Origin: Bradyrhizobium sp. 195
Lineage (GTDB): Bacteria > Pseudomonadota > Alphaproteobacteria > Rhizobiales > Xanthobacteraceae
Length of the DNA stretch: 64,000 nt
Assembly: GCF_023101665.1 (NCBI RefSeq)
Contig: NZ_CP082161.1
Span: 2,232,001 to 2,296,000, forward strand
Reading direction: 5' to 3'
Shown piece after piece: positions 53,249 to 61,210 of the stretch. The notes under the pieces are model-generated. The model saw only the letters and a list, made by a program, of their open reading frames with translations. It had not been told where the DNA came from and searched no databases. Numbering within the stretch: position 1 is the first letter of the stretch; every line of letters starts with the position of its first letter. Position numbers and translations under genes: made by a program.

Positions 53249-54310
53249 CTACATCGCGCGTTGCGGCGTGGTTTGCAGCAACTGCCTGATATGCTCGCCG
53301 TAGAATTTCGCATTGCCGGTGGTGCCATGACCGCGCGTCTCGGCGCTCGCCGGGATCAGGAACAGGTGGCCGTTCTTGACCCGCTTCATCGCAGCGTCGG
53401 TGATGCCGGTCTCGGGCGGGTTGCGCTCGTCATCGGCGGAATTGATCAGCAGCAGCGACGCTTCGATGGCCTCCAGCTTCTCGCCGGCATTGTAGTCGTG
53501 CGAGGACTCCCACTGATAGACGAAGTCGTTGGCATCCGCCGTGATCGGCGTGGCAAGTCGATCGTCGACCATCTTGTCCGCCTTCGCTGCCGTCGGCGCC
53601 TGCGCCTGATAGGCCAGTGTGCCGCCGATGCTCGCGATGCCGTAGGCGGTGAGGGCATATTTCATCATGCGCGGCTGGCTGGTGTAATTGCCGCCGTTGT
53701 AGTCGGGATCGTTGCGGATGGTGTCGAGCATGATCCGACGCATCATCCAGTTGCGCGAGGCCATCTCGGTCGGCTGCGAGGCCATCGGGATCAGCGCATC
53801 CATCGCCTTCGGATATTTCTCGCCCCACAGCCAGGTCTGCATGCCGCCCATCGAATTGCCGATGACGAGCCGCAGATGCTTGACGCCGAGGCCTTCCGTC
53901 ACCAGGCGATACTGCGCCTCGACCATGTCGTCGTAATTGTATTTCGGAAAGCTCGTCTTCATGCCGTCCGACGGCTTCGATGACTTGCCGTGGCCGATAT
54001 TGTCGGGAATGATGATGTAATACTTGGAGGCGTCGAGCGGTTGCCCCGGGCCGAACAGCTCGCCACCGAAGGAGGGCCCCAGCATACCGGTGCCCGAGCC
54101 GCCCGTTCCATGCAGCACCAGCACCGGCTGGCCGGTGGGTTCACCGACGGTGGTGTAATGCAGCTTCAGTTCCGGCATGGTCTCGCCGGTATGGAATTTG
54201 AAATCCCTGGCGATCCAATCGCCCTGTTTGGGGGCCGGATGATCGGCGGCCCATATCGGTGTCGAAAAGGACAGCAGGACAGCCGTCAATGCGGCGCAGG
54301 AAGCCTTCAT
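53249..54310 (-). CDS. Exported alpha/beta hydrolase, homoserine O-acetyltransferase-like
   Basis: A 353-residue protein with a signal peptide (about 1-22, WAA) and the alpha/beta-hydrolase fold of the MetX group. Nucleophile Ser is in GNSMGGMQTW, the oxyanion loop is VLVLHGTGGSGTGM, and HG in TRGHGTTG gives the catalytic His. The exported location argues against a role in methionine synthesis, so a secreted esterase or acyltransferase is more likely. Start at 54310 has GGGAGAG just upstream. Substrate unknown. Confidence 0.87.
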   Translation of the reverse strand: MKASCAALTAVLLSFSTPIWAADHPAPKQGDWIARDFKFHTGETMPELKLHYTTVGEPTGQPVLVLHGTGGSGTGMLGPSFGGELFGPGQPLDASKYYIIIPDNIGHGKSSKPSDGMKTSFPKYNYDDMVEAQYRLVTEGLGVKHLRLVIGNSMGGMQTWLWGEKYPKAMDALIPMASQPTEMASRNWMMRRIMLDTIRNDPDYNGGNYTSQPRMMKYALTAYGIASIGGTLAYQAQAPTAAKADKMVDDRLATPITADANDFVYQWESSHDYNAGEKLEAIEASLLLINSADDERNPPETGITDAAMKRVKNGHLFLIPASAETRGHGTTGNAKFYGEHIRQLLQTTPQRAM

Positions 54311-54439
54311 GTTTCTCTCCCCCATTGCGGCTCATGGTCGGCGGCCGCGTTGCGGGGGAACTTAGCAGAAGTGCGGGGAAGGATGTAGGATTTCGGCTCC
54401 GCCGCTCGTCTTCAAGGAAACATCCGGAGAGACCCCTGC

Positions 54440-54706
54440 ATGTGCCGCAACATCAAGACGCTGTTCAACTTCGAGCCGCCGGCGACGGAGGATGAGATCC
54501 ACGCCAGCGCGCTCCAGTTCGTGCGAAAACTGTCCGGTTTCAACAAGCCGTCGCAGGCCAACGAGGCGGCGTTCGACCGTGCGGTGGCGGAGGTCTCGGA
54601 GGCCGCGCGAAACCTCCTGACTTCGCTGCATACCCATGCGCCGGCGCGCGACCGCGAGATCGAGGCGGAAAGGGCGAGAGAACGCTCACGGCTTCGGTTC
54701 GGCTAG
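54440..54706 (+). CDS. DUF2277 family protein
   Basis: An 88-residue soluble protein beginning MCRNIKTLFNFEPPATEDEI, the characteristic opening of the DUF2277 family. The central helix region (FDRAVAEVSEAARNLLTSL) matches too. The role is unknown. The stop is followed by about 96 bp and a small membrane-protein gene. Confidence 0.88.
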   Translation: MCRNIKTLFNFEPPATEDEIHASALQFVRKLSGFNKPSQANEAAFDRAVAEVSEAARNLLTSLHTHAPARDREIEAERARERSRLRFG

Positions 54707-54802
54707 CGATCGCAGAAAGCCATTCCGTGATCTGGCTCACGGAAGAAGGCCTCTTGGTGCGCGATGATGTTCGCCGGGGTTTTGACAGCCCGGAGCACGA
54801 TC

Positions 54803-55024
54803 ATGAGCCGCCCCCTTCTTCCGCTGAAAGCAGGTGCCATCATCTTCACGCTGCTGTGGACGGCGTGGATGATGTGGTGGAGCGGCTCGTTCTCGAGCGC
54901 GAACGTGATCATCCTTGCCTTGTGCGGCGCGGCGGTCGGCTATCTCTGGTACCGCGCCATGCGCTGGCAGTTCGAGCGCATGGGCATGCTGCCGCGCAAA
55001 GATGATTCATCGGCGGCTTCCTGA
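54803..55024 (+). CDS. Small membrane protein of unknown function
   Basis: A 73-residue protein with two hydrophobic helices (GAIIFTLLWTAWMMWWSG and ANVIILALCGAAVGYLWYR) and a short basic tail. The start at 54803 begins the protein just before the first helix; the frame opens 13 codons earlier. Trp-rich two-helix proteins like this occur widely in rhizobia without known function. A repeat follows. Confidence 0.72.
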   Translation: MSRPLLPLKAGAIIFTLLWTAWMMWWSGSFSSANVIILALCGAAVGYLWYRAMRWQFERMGMLPRKDDSSAAS

Positions 55025-55034
55025 ACCGAGGCTC

Positions 55035-55167
55035 GTGTCCCGGACGCGGCGCAGCGCGTTAGCGGTGCGACGCAGAGCCGCGACCTGGAAGCCATGCACG
55101 CGCGTCTCGGTATATGAGCCCCGGCTCAACCGCCGCAGCATTGCATGCCGCGCTGCGTCCGGGGCAG
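55035..55167. repeat. Palindromic repeat, GTGYCCCGGACGC family, copy 2
   Basis: About 133 bp, from GTGTCCCGGACGCGGCGCAG to CTGCGTCCGGGGCA. It is a looser relative of 38280-38414 and lies just 3' of the collagen-like gene. Confidence 0.72.
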
Positions 55168-55174
55168 GAGAGTG

Positions 55175-55696
55175 TCACTGATCCTTGCCGTGCTTCTTCC
55201 TTTTCTTCTTTTTCTTGTGATCGTCGCCGTCGCCGTCATCGCTCTCGTCGTCGACGACGGGCTCATCGGGCTCGTGCACGGCGGCCTCCAGCGCATCGCG
55301 CTCGGCGGCCTCGCGTTCGCGTTGGCGGCGGCGCTCGTCCCAGGCGTCGAACAGTTGATCGAGCCACGGCAGCACTTGTTCGATCGACGGCAACTGACCG
55401 GGCGGCCCGGCCTCGCCGCGCGGGCCTTGCGGCCCTACCGGCCCCTGTGGTCCGGCGGGACCCTGCGCGCCAATTGCCCCGCGCGGGCCGGCCTCGCCCT
55501 GCTTGCCTTGCGGACCGGGCTTGCCCTGAGGTCCCGCTTTTCCGATCGGCCCCGGCTTGCCCAGTGGACCAGGCTTGCCGCGCGTGCCATCCGGCCCGCG
55601 TCGGCCCGGATGACCCTGCGGTCCCGGCCGTCCGGGCTCGCCCTGCCGCCCGCGCGGTCCCTGAGATCCCTGCCGTCGTCCTTGATCGTCTGCCAC
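55175..55696 (-). CDS. Bacterial collagen-like protein (31 Gly-X-Y triplets)
   Basis: A 173-residue protein with an unbroken run of 31 Gly-X-Y triplets (residues 10-102), rich in GPQ, GKP and GPR, which should form a collagen triple helix. The C-terminal 70 residues are different: an acidic-helical part ([20 protein letters not shown]) likely to trimerise, an Asp/Glu stretch, and a Lys-rich end ([13 protein letters not shown]). No signal peptide or membrane segment is visible. Start is GTG at 55696 with GGGGAG upstream. Unlike the low-complexity shadows nearby, the triplet periodicity is exact, so it is a real gene. Role unknown; DNA binding via the basic tail is a possibility. Confidence 0.85.
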   Translation of the reverse strand: MADDQGRRQGSQGPRGRQGEPGRPGPQGHPGRRGPDGTRGKPGPLGKPGPIGKAGPQGKPGPQGKQGEAGPRGAIGAQGPAGPQGPVGPQGPRGEAGPPGQLPSIEQVLPWLDQLFDAWDERRRQREREAAERDALEAAVHEPDEPVVDDESDDGDGDDHKKKKKRKKHGKDQ

Positions 55697-55808
55697 GCCA
55701 CTGCTCCCCTGACCGGAAGCAAGTTACTTAGCGGCGTTTGACGACAGCAGCAATTCCGCCCGCGCTTCGCGCGGGATCGGTCAACATCAATCAGCCCGCA
55801 ACCGCGCG

Positions 55809-56057
55809 CTAATCCTGATAGGCGGGCACGTCGATGCCGGAGGCGGCATAGATCCTGATCTTGTTGCGCAGCGTGCGTACCGACAGCCCGAGCACGCGCG
55901 AGGCGCGCGTGCGGTTGCCGTCGCAGCGCGCAAGCGTCTGGAGCACGAGCTCGCGCTCGACCTCGTCGACGGTCGCGCCGATCAGCAACGGAACGATCTG
56001 GTTAGGAGCAAGAAATTGTGCGCCCGGCTCGGACGCGGCGACATGAACAGTGGTCAT
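55809..56057 (-). CDS. Stand-alone Fis-type helix-turn-helix protein
   Basis: An 82-residue protein made mostly of the Fis-like (HTH_8) DNA-binding domain found at the C-terminus of sigma-54 activators such as NtrC and FlbD: LVLQTLARCDGNRTRASRVL, then GLSVRTLRNKIRIY. No ATPase or receiver domain is attached. Start set at 56057, where GGGGAG is about 8 bp upstream; the ATG at 56063 is too close to it. A 20-bp hairpin lies just upstream at 56081-56100. It may bind DNA as an architectural or accessory regulator. Confidence 0.83.
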   Translation of the reverse strand: MTTVHVAASEPGAQFLAPNQIVPLLIGATVDEVERELVLQTLARCDGNRTRASRVLGLSVRTLRNKIRIYAASGIDVPAYQD

Positions 56058-56080
56058 CAACATACTCCCCGATCAACGCC

Positions 56081-56100
56081 CGCTTCCATCGTTGGAAGCG
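56081..56100 (-). promoter_or_regulatory. Hairpin upstream of the Fis-type gene
   Basis: CGCTTCCA and TGGAAGCG form an 8-bp inverted repeat around TCGT, 24 bp 5' of the gene's start. It could be an operator (self-regulation by a Fis-type protein) or an RNA hairpin in the leader. Confidence 0.5.
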
Positions 56101-56263
56101 GATCGAGAACAAACGACCCCCTAGCCGTAGATGTACGGTGGTCGGGTTTGGTTAATGAAAGGTTAACCACGGCCGATCGCACGAGATGACCTCAGGAATG
56201 CCGCGAAGCCGCCGCGATTGGTGCGAGATGCAGGGTGATGTGGGACTATCTCGCGCGGCAAAT

Positions 56264-56373
56264 ACGGTGTCATCGTCCGCGCAAGCGGACGATCCAGTAC
56301 GCCGCGGCCCCTCGTGGGACGTTTGGCGTCTCTGGAATACTGGATCACCCGCTTTCGCGGGTGATGACACCGT
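56264..56373. repeat. Double-hairpin palindrome, inner arm ATCCAGTA, copy 2
   Basis: 110 bp with ends ACGGTGTCATC and GATGACACCGT. Left hairpin CGTCCGC/GCGGACG (56274-56280 with 56285-56291), right hairpin CACCCGC/GCGGGTG (56346-56352 with 56357-56363), inner arms ATCCAGTA and TACTGGAT (56292-56299 with 56338-56345). Confidence 0.88.
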
Positions 56374-56394
56374 GTGTGGTGAAAGCGTTCTCCC

Positions 56395-57162
56395 TCACAC
56401 CGTTCGATAGCCGCCGTCCACCATCACGATGGTTCCCGTGACATAGGCCGACAGGTCTGACGCCAGGAAGATCGCGGGTCCGACGATGTCCTCGGGCTTG
56501 CCGGTGCGCGCCAGCGGGGTGTGATCGACGAAGGCCTGCACCAGCGCCGGATTGGTGGCGCGCACATTGGCGTTGATGTTGGTCTCGATGAAGCCGGGGC
56601 CGATCGCGTTGACGCGCACGCCCTCCTTGCCGAGCTCGACCGCGAGCGCCTTGGTGAAGCCGAGCACGCCGTGTTTCGAGGTGGTGTAGGCCGCCGAGCT
56701 CGGCGTGCGCAGATGCACGAAGGACTGGATCGAGCCGATATTGACGATGCGGCCTTTGCTCGCGCGCAAGGGGGCGAGAAACGCCTGCGTCATGTTGAAG
56801 ACGCCGTTGAGGTTGAGCGAGATGATGTCGTTCCAGTCCTTCGCCACCGTCTCGGTCTCCGCGGTGAAGGCGTTGCGGCGGGTGATGCCGGCATTGTTGA
56901 CGAGGATCGAGACCTGTCCGACCTTGTCCGCGACTTGGCTAGCCAGCGCGAAGCAATCCTCCCGCCGGGTCACGTCGAGTGCGAAGCTCTCGGCCTTACC
57001 GCCCGATTTTCGGATCTCCTGGGCAGCGTCCGCGACGGTTTCGGAATTGACGTCGAGCAGCACCACTTGCGCGCCCTCGCGCGCATAGCCGGCGGCGATG
57101 GCGCGGCCGATGCCGGAACCGGCACCGGTGACGACGGCGATGTGGTTTGCAAGCAGTGCCAT
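56395..57162 (-). CDS. Short-chain dehydrogenase/reductase (classical SDR)
   Basis: A 255-residue NAD(P)-dependent oxidoreductase. The cofactor motif TGAGSGIG is at 12-19, NNAG in LVNNAGITRRN, the catalytic Ser in IVNIGSIQS, and Tyr-x-x-x-Lys in AAYTTSKHG. The ending GTIVMVDGGYRTV is typical of the 3-oxoacyl-ACP reductase and gluconate-5-dehydrogenase type. Substrate unknown. The J-domain gene diverges upstream. Confidence 0.92.
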   Translation of the reverse strand: MALLANHIAVVTGAGSGIGRAIAAGYAREGAQVVLLDVNSETVADAAQEIRKSGGKAESFALDVTRREDCFALASQVADKVGQVSILVNNAGITRRNAFTAETETVAKDWNDIISLNLNGVFNMTQAFLAPLRASKGRIVNIGSIQSFVHLRTPSSAAYTTSKHGVLGFTKALAVELGKEGVRVNAIGPGFIETNINANVRATNPALVQAFVDHTPLARTGKPEDIVGPAIFLASDLSAYVTGTIVMVDGGYRTV

Positions 57163-57273
57163 GACATATTCCTCCCGATTTGTTTTCGAAGTTTCACGAA
57201 ACGCTAACTCGAAATTAAGGGGTCGGAAACGGCAGCCTTGGCATACTGATCTTCATTGCTAAACGTTGCGCGC

Positions 57274-57771
57274 ATGATGGAACGGCTCGACCCTCGGCTC
57301 GATTCTTGGAAACTCGCCCTCGAACGCCTCCGCTCGGCGCAATCGCCCGATTGGGCCGAGGCGGGCCGGCTCGTGGCCGAGATCGCGCGGATGAGCACGG
57401 ACACCATGCTGCGTCAGGCCGCCGAGCAGGCGCTTCCGGTGCTGCGCCAGGCCGCGGGCAATGACGATCACGGCGTGACGCTTGCGGCGCAGCGCCGTCT
57501 CGGTGTGGTGCTCGAGGTCGTCCATGATTTGACCGCGCCGCGCTTCGGCCGCCGCAATGCCGCGCCGAAGAAGCTGTCCAGCGAGGATCGCGCGCGCAAG
57601 ATGCTCGGCTTGCCGCTCGCGGTGCAGCTCACCTGCGAGGACATCAACCAGGCCTATCGCCGCGCCGCCAAGGGCATGCATCCCGACCACGGCGGCAGCG
57701 CGCAAGCCTTCATCGACCTCGCCGCCGCCCGCGACGTCCTGATCCATCCCGGCGCGCACAAGGACGCGTGA
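57274..57771 (+). CDS. J-domain (DnaJ-like) protein
   Basis: A 165-residue protein with a C-terminal J domain (about 105-165) that includes the HPD motif (MHPDHGGS), the part that stimulates the ATPase of DnaK. The N-terminal 100 residues are helical with no known domain. No zinc-finger or substrate-binding domain, so it is a co-chaperone for a specific task rather than general DnaJ. Start at 57274 fits; the frame is open a few codons earlier. It diverges from the SDR gene. Confidence 0.86.
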   Translation: MMERLDPRLDSWKLALERLRSAQSPDWAEAGRLVAEIARMSTDTMLRQAAEQALPVLRQAAGNDDHGVTLAAQRRLGVVLEVVHDLTAPRFGRRNAAPKKLSSEDRARKMLGLPLAVQLTCEDINQAYRRAAKGMHPDHGGSAQAFIDLAAARDVLIHPGAHKDA

Positions 57772-57805
57772 GAGCGCGTCCGCTTCTGCTGATGCAAAAG
57801 GTCTC

Positions 57806-57895
57806 GTAGGGTGGGCAAAGGCGCACTTGCGCCGTGCCCACGTCCTTTCTCATGTCGCGCACAATGGTGGGCACGCTTCGCTTTGCCCACCCTAC
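57806..57895. repeat. Palindromic repeat, GTAGGGTGGGCAAAG family, copy 2
   Basis: A 90-bp palindrome, GTAGGGTGGGCAAAGGCGC to CTTTGCCCACCCTAC, with GTGCCCAC and GTGGGCAC inside. It lies between convergent genes, after the J-domain gene. Confidence 0.88.
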
Positions 57896-57912
57896 GACTA
57901 CGGGAGCCGAGA

Positions 57913-57957
57913 GCAAAAACAAACCGGGCAAGAACGCATGCCCGCGTCCTTGCCCGG
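57913..57957 (-). terminator. Rho-independent terminator for the gene at 57981
   Basis: On the minus strand CCGGGCAAG ... CTTGCCCGG (57949-57957 with 57924-57932) forms a stem, extended by a small inner hairpin, and is followed by TTTGTTTTT. A good terminator for the small exported protein. Confidence 0.8.
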
Positions 57958-57980
57958 CTCTTCGTCCGCCGATCGAAATT

Positions 57981-58232
57981 TTACCAGGTGCAGCTGCCGT
58001 TCTTGAGCGCGGCGTCCTTCGCCGCGAGTGCGTCGATGAAGGTCGGCACGGTCGCGCTGGCGCGGTGATAGCCGGCCGGCCACGGCGTGGTCGGGATGCT
58101 CTCGTCCCAGATCTGGCAGAAGCCGGTGTCCTGCCAGCGGATCAGGTGATAGCTGGCCTGTGCAGGGCTCGCGGCGACGAACGCGGTGACGGCAAGACCG
58201 GCGGCAGCGCACAGCACGGAAATACGACGCAT
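57981..58232 (-). CDS. Small exported protein with IRWxxTGxCQxW motif
   Basis: An 83-residue protein with a signal peptide (about 1-26, AQA) and a compact mature domain of some 57 residues, starting YHLIRWQDTGFCQIWDES and ending in KNGSCTW; the two cysteines could form one disulfide. It is paralogous to the next gene at 58469, with which it shares the Y-x-x-IRW-x-x-TG-x-CQ-x-W core. Not assigned to a family. A strong terminator follows. Confidence 0.82.
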   Translation of the reverse strand: MRRISVLCAAAGLAVTAFVAASPAQASYHLIRWQDTGFCQIWDESIPTTPWPAGYHRASATVPTFIDALAAKDAALKNGSCTW

Positions 58233-58404
58233 GATCAGCTCCTCAAATGAATGATGTGATGCGCCTCCCGGGAATGCGGGGAGGGCTGATGCCGGACGCT
58301 CTGGGAATGCGCGCCGGACAAGATGTGAGTAGTTCCGCACGCTGATCAGGTTCAACGAACGCGCGCGCCAGATGGCTGATTTCGGCCGAAAAACGCGAGG
58401 GTCC

Positions 58405-58444
58405 TGCAAAAACGAAAAGGCGGACCGCTCGCGCGATCCGCCTT
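58405..58444 (-). terminator. Rho-independent terminator for the gene at 58469
   Basis: On the minus strand AAGGCGGA and TCCGCCTT (58437-58444 with 58417-58424) form a stem with a GC-rich loop, followed by TTTTCGTTTTT. It separates the two paralogous small genes into different transcripts. Confidence 0.8.
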
Positions 58445-58468
58445 GAAAACCGTTTTGTCGCGTCAAGC

Positions 58469-58729
58469 CTAGAGCGTGCAGCGGCGCTCGGCGCGCATCT
58501 TGATCTGGAGGTCGGAGGCGGCCTGGAACGTCGGCTGCGGCTTGCTGACGACCTTGTAGGTCGACACCCCAAACTGGAACGGCTTGTACTTCAGGTCCTC
58601 GTTCCAGACCTGGCAGATGCCGGTGTTGTCCCAGCGGATCACGTAATAGCCGACCGCAGCCGAGGCCGGCACGGCAAAGACGGAGGTGGCAATGCCGGCA
58701 ACGGCACAGAGCGCGAGAACGCGACGCAT
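58469..58729 (-). CDS. Small exported protein with IRWxxTGxCQxW motif, paralogue
   Basis: An 86-residue protein with a signal peptide (MRRVLALCAVAGIATSVFA, cleaved near ASA). The mature domain starts YYVIRWDNTGICQVWNED and ends RAERRCTL, again with two cysteines that may pair. Core motif shared with the gene at 57981. About 236 bp and a terminator lie between the two. The frame opens well upstream, but the signal peptide fixes the start at 58729. Confidence 0.83.
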   Translation of the reverse strand: MRRVLALCAVAGIATSVFAVPASAAVGYYVIRWDNTGICQVWNEDLKYKPFQFGVSTYKVVSKPQPTFQAASDLQIKMRAERRCTL

Positions 58730-58876
58730 GAAGTATCTCCTTGTGGGGACGTGGGATCCGAAAATTCGTGCGGGAAAAGCAGGGTCTTTGCAAGCCGGGG
58801 GGCGGCCGTTCACGGACATGTCAGTCGCGGCCGCGCATTTGGTTTGGCCGCGTGCCCGACAAGCCACACGCGCGGC

Positions 58877-59260
58877 TCACTTCGACAGCGAGGCCACCGC
58901 CTCGATCTCGATCAGCATCTTCGGATCGGGCAGGGCCTGCACCACGCAAGTGGTGCGCGCCGGGTAAGGCGGCGGGCCGAAGGCGCCGGCATAGAGCGCA
59001 TTCATGGCGGCGACATCGGAGGGGCGGGTCAGGAGCACGTTGACCTTGACGAGGTCGCGGACACCAGCGCCTGCCTCGCCGAGCACGCGCTTGATGTTGA
59101 CGACGACGTTGGCGAACTGCGCCTCGAAGCCATCGGGCAGCGCGCCATTGGCATCGAAGCCGGGAATGCCCGAGACGAACAGGAGATCGCCGACGCGCGT
59201 CGCAAAGGATAGCGGCGGCGCCTTGACGTGCGGTGGGGGCGCGAAATGCTGGATCGGCAT
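58877..59260 (-). CDS. RidA family protein (YjgF/YER057c/UK114)
   Basis: A 127-residue trimeric-fold enamine/imine deaminase family member. The family pattern is visible: LLFVSGIPGFDANGALPDGF near the N-terminus, VNVLLTRPSDVAAMNALY in the middle, and the conserved Arg in PARTTCVVQALPDPKMLIEIE, which binds the substrate carboxylate. RidA hydrolyses reactive 2-aminoacrylate-type imines. It has no operon partner here. Confidence 0.92.
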   Translation of the reverse strand: MPIQHFAPPPHVKAPPLSFATRVGDLLFVSGIPGFDANGALPDGFEAQFANVVVNIKRVLGEAGAGVRDLVKVNVLLTRPSDVAAMNALYAGAFGPPPYPARTTCVVQALPDPKMLIEIEAVASLSK

Positions 59261-59484
59261 GGGATCACCTCGAAAGACGGTCGCTGACGCTGGAAGCGTA
59301 GCGGCAGGCGAGGGCGGCTCAAAACGAAAAATGCGAAAACAACCCCATGCACAGTAGGAGCCGGACGGAAATCATTGGTCTTTTTCGAATTCGGAAAGAG
59401 CGAAACAAATCGCTTGCTCCGTCGGGCAAAGCAGGGGCAGAATGGCATGATGCGGTTGGCCCGAGTTGCGGCCCCAAACTCCGC

Positions 59485-59590
59485 CGTCATGCCCCGGCTC
59501 GACCGGGGCATCCAGTACGCTGCGGCTTCTCGGCTCAATCATCGCCGCCTTATGGAATACTGGATCGCCCGGTTAAACCGGGCGATGACA
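59485..59590. repeat. Double-hairpin palindrome, inner arm ATCCAGTA, copy 3
   Basis: 106 bp with ends GTCAT and ATGAC. Left hairpin TGCCCCGG/CCGGGGCA (59490-59497 with 59503-59510), right hairpin CGCCCGG/CCGGGCG (59566-59572 with 59578-59584), inner arms ATCCAGTA and TACTGGAT (59510-59517 with 59558-59565). Confidence 0.88.
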
Positions 59591-59712
59591 GTTGAGTGCT
59601 TGGCGAAGAGCGCGCCCACGCGCCCCCATCATGTTGCCGCCGCGATCGATCGGGTAGATTCGCCGCATCTGATTCGATTCCCCTCCCTGAAAAATAGCCC
59701 CCGGAGACGTCC

Positions 59713-60147
59713 ATGAAGATCGCATCCACCTTCCGCGCCGCGCTGGTCGGCATTGCCGCCCTAGCCGGGCTCTCGACCTCGGCCTTGGCCGACGGCGGTT
59801 TCGTGACGCTGACGATCTACAAGGCGGGCTGGATCATCGGCGGGTCCGGCGGCTCGGGCGTGCTCAACTTCCGCGGCCGCGCCTATGGGCTCTCCACCGG
59901 CGGGCTCGACTACGGCCTCGTGTTCGGCGGCTCGAAAACCGTGCTGCGCGGCCGCGTCTCCAACATCAACCGTCCCTCCGACGTCGCCGGCGTCTACGGC
60001 GCCGCCGGTGCCGGCCTTGCGGTCGGCCGCGGCGCCCGCGCCATCGTGCTGACCAACCAGAAGGGCGCGGTGCTGGAGCTGACGGGAACGCAGGTCGGGT
60101 TGATGGCGAATGCCGATCTCAGCGGCCTTGCGATCACGATGCGGTAG
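59713..60147 (+). CDS. Exported Gly-rich protein of unknown function
   Basis: A 144-residue protein with a signal peptide (about 1-26, ALA). The mature part is Gly-rich with alternating hydrophobic residues (GWIIGGSGGSGVLNFRGRAY, then LDYGLVFGGSKTVLRGRVSN) and looks like beta-sheet. I do not recognise the family with certainty; similar proteins are common in Bradyrhizobium as I recall. GGAG lies just upstream of the ATG. It is followed by a palindromic repeat. Confidence 0.78.
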   Translation: MKIASTFRAALVGIAALAGLSTSALADGGFVTLTIYKAGWIIGGSGGSGVLNFRGRAYGLSTGGLDYGLVFGGSKTVLRGRVSNINRPSDVAGVYGAAGAGLAVGRGARAIVLTNQKGAVLELTGTQVGLMANADLSGLAITMR

Positions 60148-60158
60148 GGCGAGGTGCC

Positions 60159-60254
60159 GTAGGGTGGGCAAAGGCGCGCAAGCGCCGTGCCCACCATCGG
60201 TGTCAGTACAATACGAAACAGGTGGTGGGCACGCTTTCGCTTTGCCCACCCTAC
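60159..60254. repeat. Palindromic repeat, GTAGGGTGGGCAAAG family, copy 3
   Basis: 96 bp, GTAGGGTGGGCAAAGGCGC to CTTTGCCCACCCTAC. Its right end overlaps the last codon position of the convergent GST gene: the gene's TAG stop (60251-60253) is the CTA of CCCTAC. Confidence 0.88.
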
Positions 60255-60901
60255 GAGAGTGACGCGGCGGTGAACACCGCAAGCTGCGCATCGAACGCGC
60301 GTCGGAACGCCGGCCGCGCCTCGCCGCGCGCGACATAGGCGGCGATAGCGGGATACCCGTCCAGCAAACCCGATGTGCTCAGCCGGCGCAGCACCGTCAC
60401 CATCATGAGATCGCCGGCGCTGAATGCGCCGTCGAACCAGTCGGCATTGTCGAGGCGGCGGGAGAGTTCGCCGAGCCTGACGCGGACGCGGTCCTGCAAC
60501 ATGGGCAGGCGCTCCGCGTACCAGCTCTTGTCGCGCTCGAACAGCATCGCCATGGTGAGCTCGATGATCGGCGGCTCCACCGTGCTGAGCGCGGCGAACA
60601 TCCACGCGATCGCGCGGCTCCTCGCATTGGCATCCTTCGGCAGCAAGCCATCGTGGCGCTCGGCGATATGAAGCACGATCGCGCCGGATTCGAACAGCGC
60701 GAGATCGCCGTCCTCGTAGGTTGGGATCTGCCCGAAGGGATGCAGCGCGCGATGCACGGGCTGTTTCATCGCCTCGAATGAAAGAAGACGTACATCGTAG
60801 GGCTGGCCGACCTCCTCCAGCGCCCAGCGGACCCGCATGTCGCGCGCCTGTCCGCGGCCGCGGTCGGGGGAGTTTTCGAACGCGGTGATGATGGGGGGCA
60901 T
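60251..60901 (-). CDS. Glutathione S-transferase family protein
   Basis: A 216-residue GST. The thioredoxin-like N-terminal domain includes the PFGQIPTYEDGDLALFESGA segment (cis-Pro and the Glu-Ser pair that holds glutathione). The C-terminal helical domain shows WFDGAFSAGDLMM, the N-capping box region. No signal peptide. Its stop codon lies within a palindromic repeat. It is unrelated in detail to the GST at 29727. Substrate unknown. Confidence 0.9.
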   Translation of the reverse strand: MPPIITAFENSPDRGRGQARDMRVRWALEEVGQPYDVRLLSFEAMKQPVHRALHPFGQIPTYEDGDLALFESGAIVLHIAERHDGLLPKDANARSRAIAWMFAALSTVEPPIIELTMAMLFERDKSWYAERLPMLQDRVRVRLGELSRRLDNADWFDGAFSAGDLMMVTVLRRLSTSGLLDGYPAIAAYVARGEARPAFRRAFDAQLAVFTAASLS

Positions 60902-60979
60902 GTGGGGTTCCGGGTTGATTGCACTTTGTCCCCTGAGGACGAACGACGGTTGCGGATTCCGACATCCTGCCTTGTCCTT

Positions 60980-61046
60980 GTAGGGTGGGTTAGCCGTTCA
61001 CATGCGCGGTCCATCAACACGTAACGGCCCAAGGCGTAACCCACCA
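60980..61046. repeat. Palindromic repeat, GTAGGGTGGGTTAGC family, short copy
   Basis: A 67-bp unit, GTAGGGTGGGTTAGCCGTT to AACGGCCCAAGGCGTAACCCACCA. It lacks the final CCCTAC of full copies. Confidence 0.75.
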
Positions 61047-61210
61047 CCTTGGCGTCAGCGGAACCAGCGCCATTGGTGAATAACACGTCCGCCGTCGTCG
61101 CGGACAAGTGGCCTGATCCGCATGACCCTTGCTACAATGCAGACACTCCGGGCCCTGCCTTATCTCCCCATGCACGGAACGCGCAAAGAGGCTCTTCAAG
61201 GAATTGTTCG

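Noticed and set aside
53249..54310. Homoserine O-acetyltransferase (metX) assignment
   Set aside because: The protein has a signal peptide and no methionine genes nearby, so only the fold is claimed.
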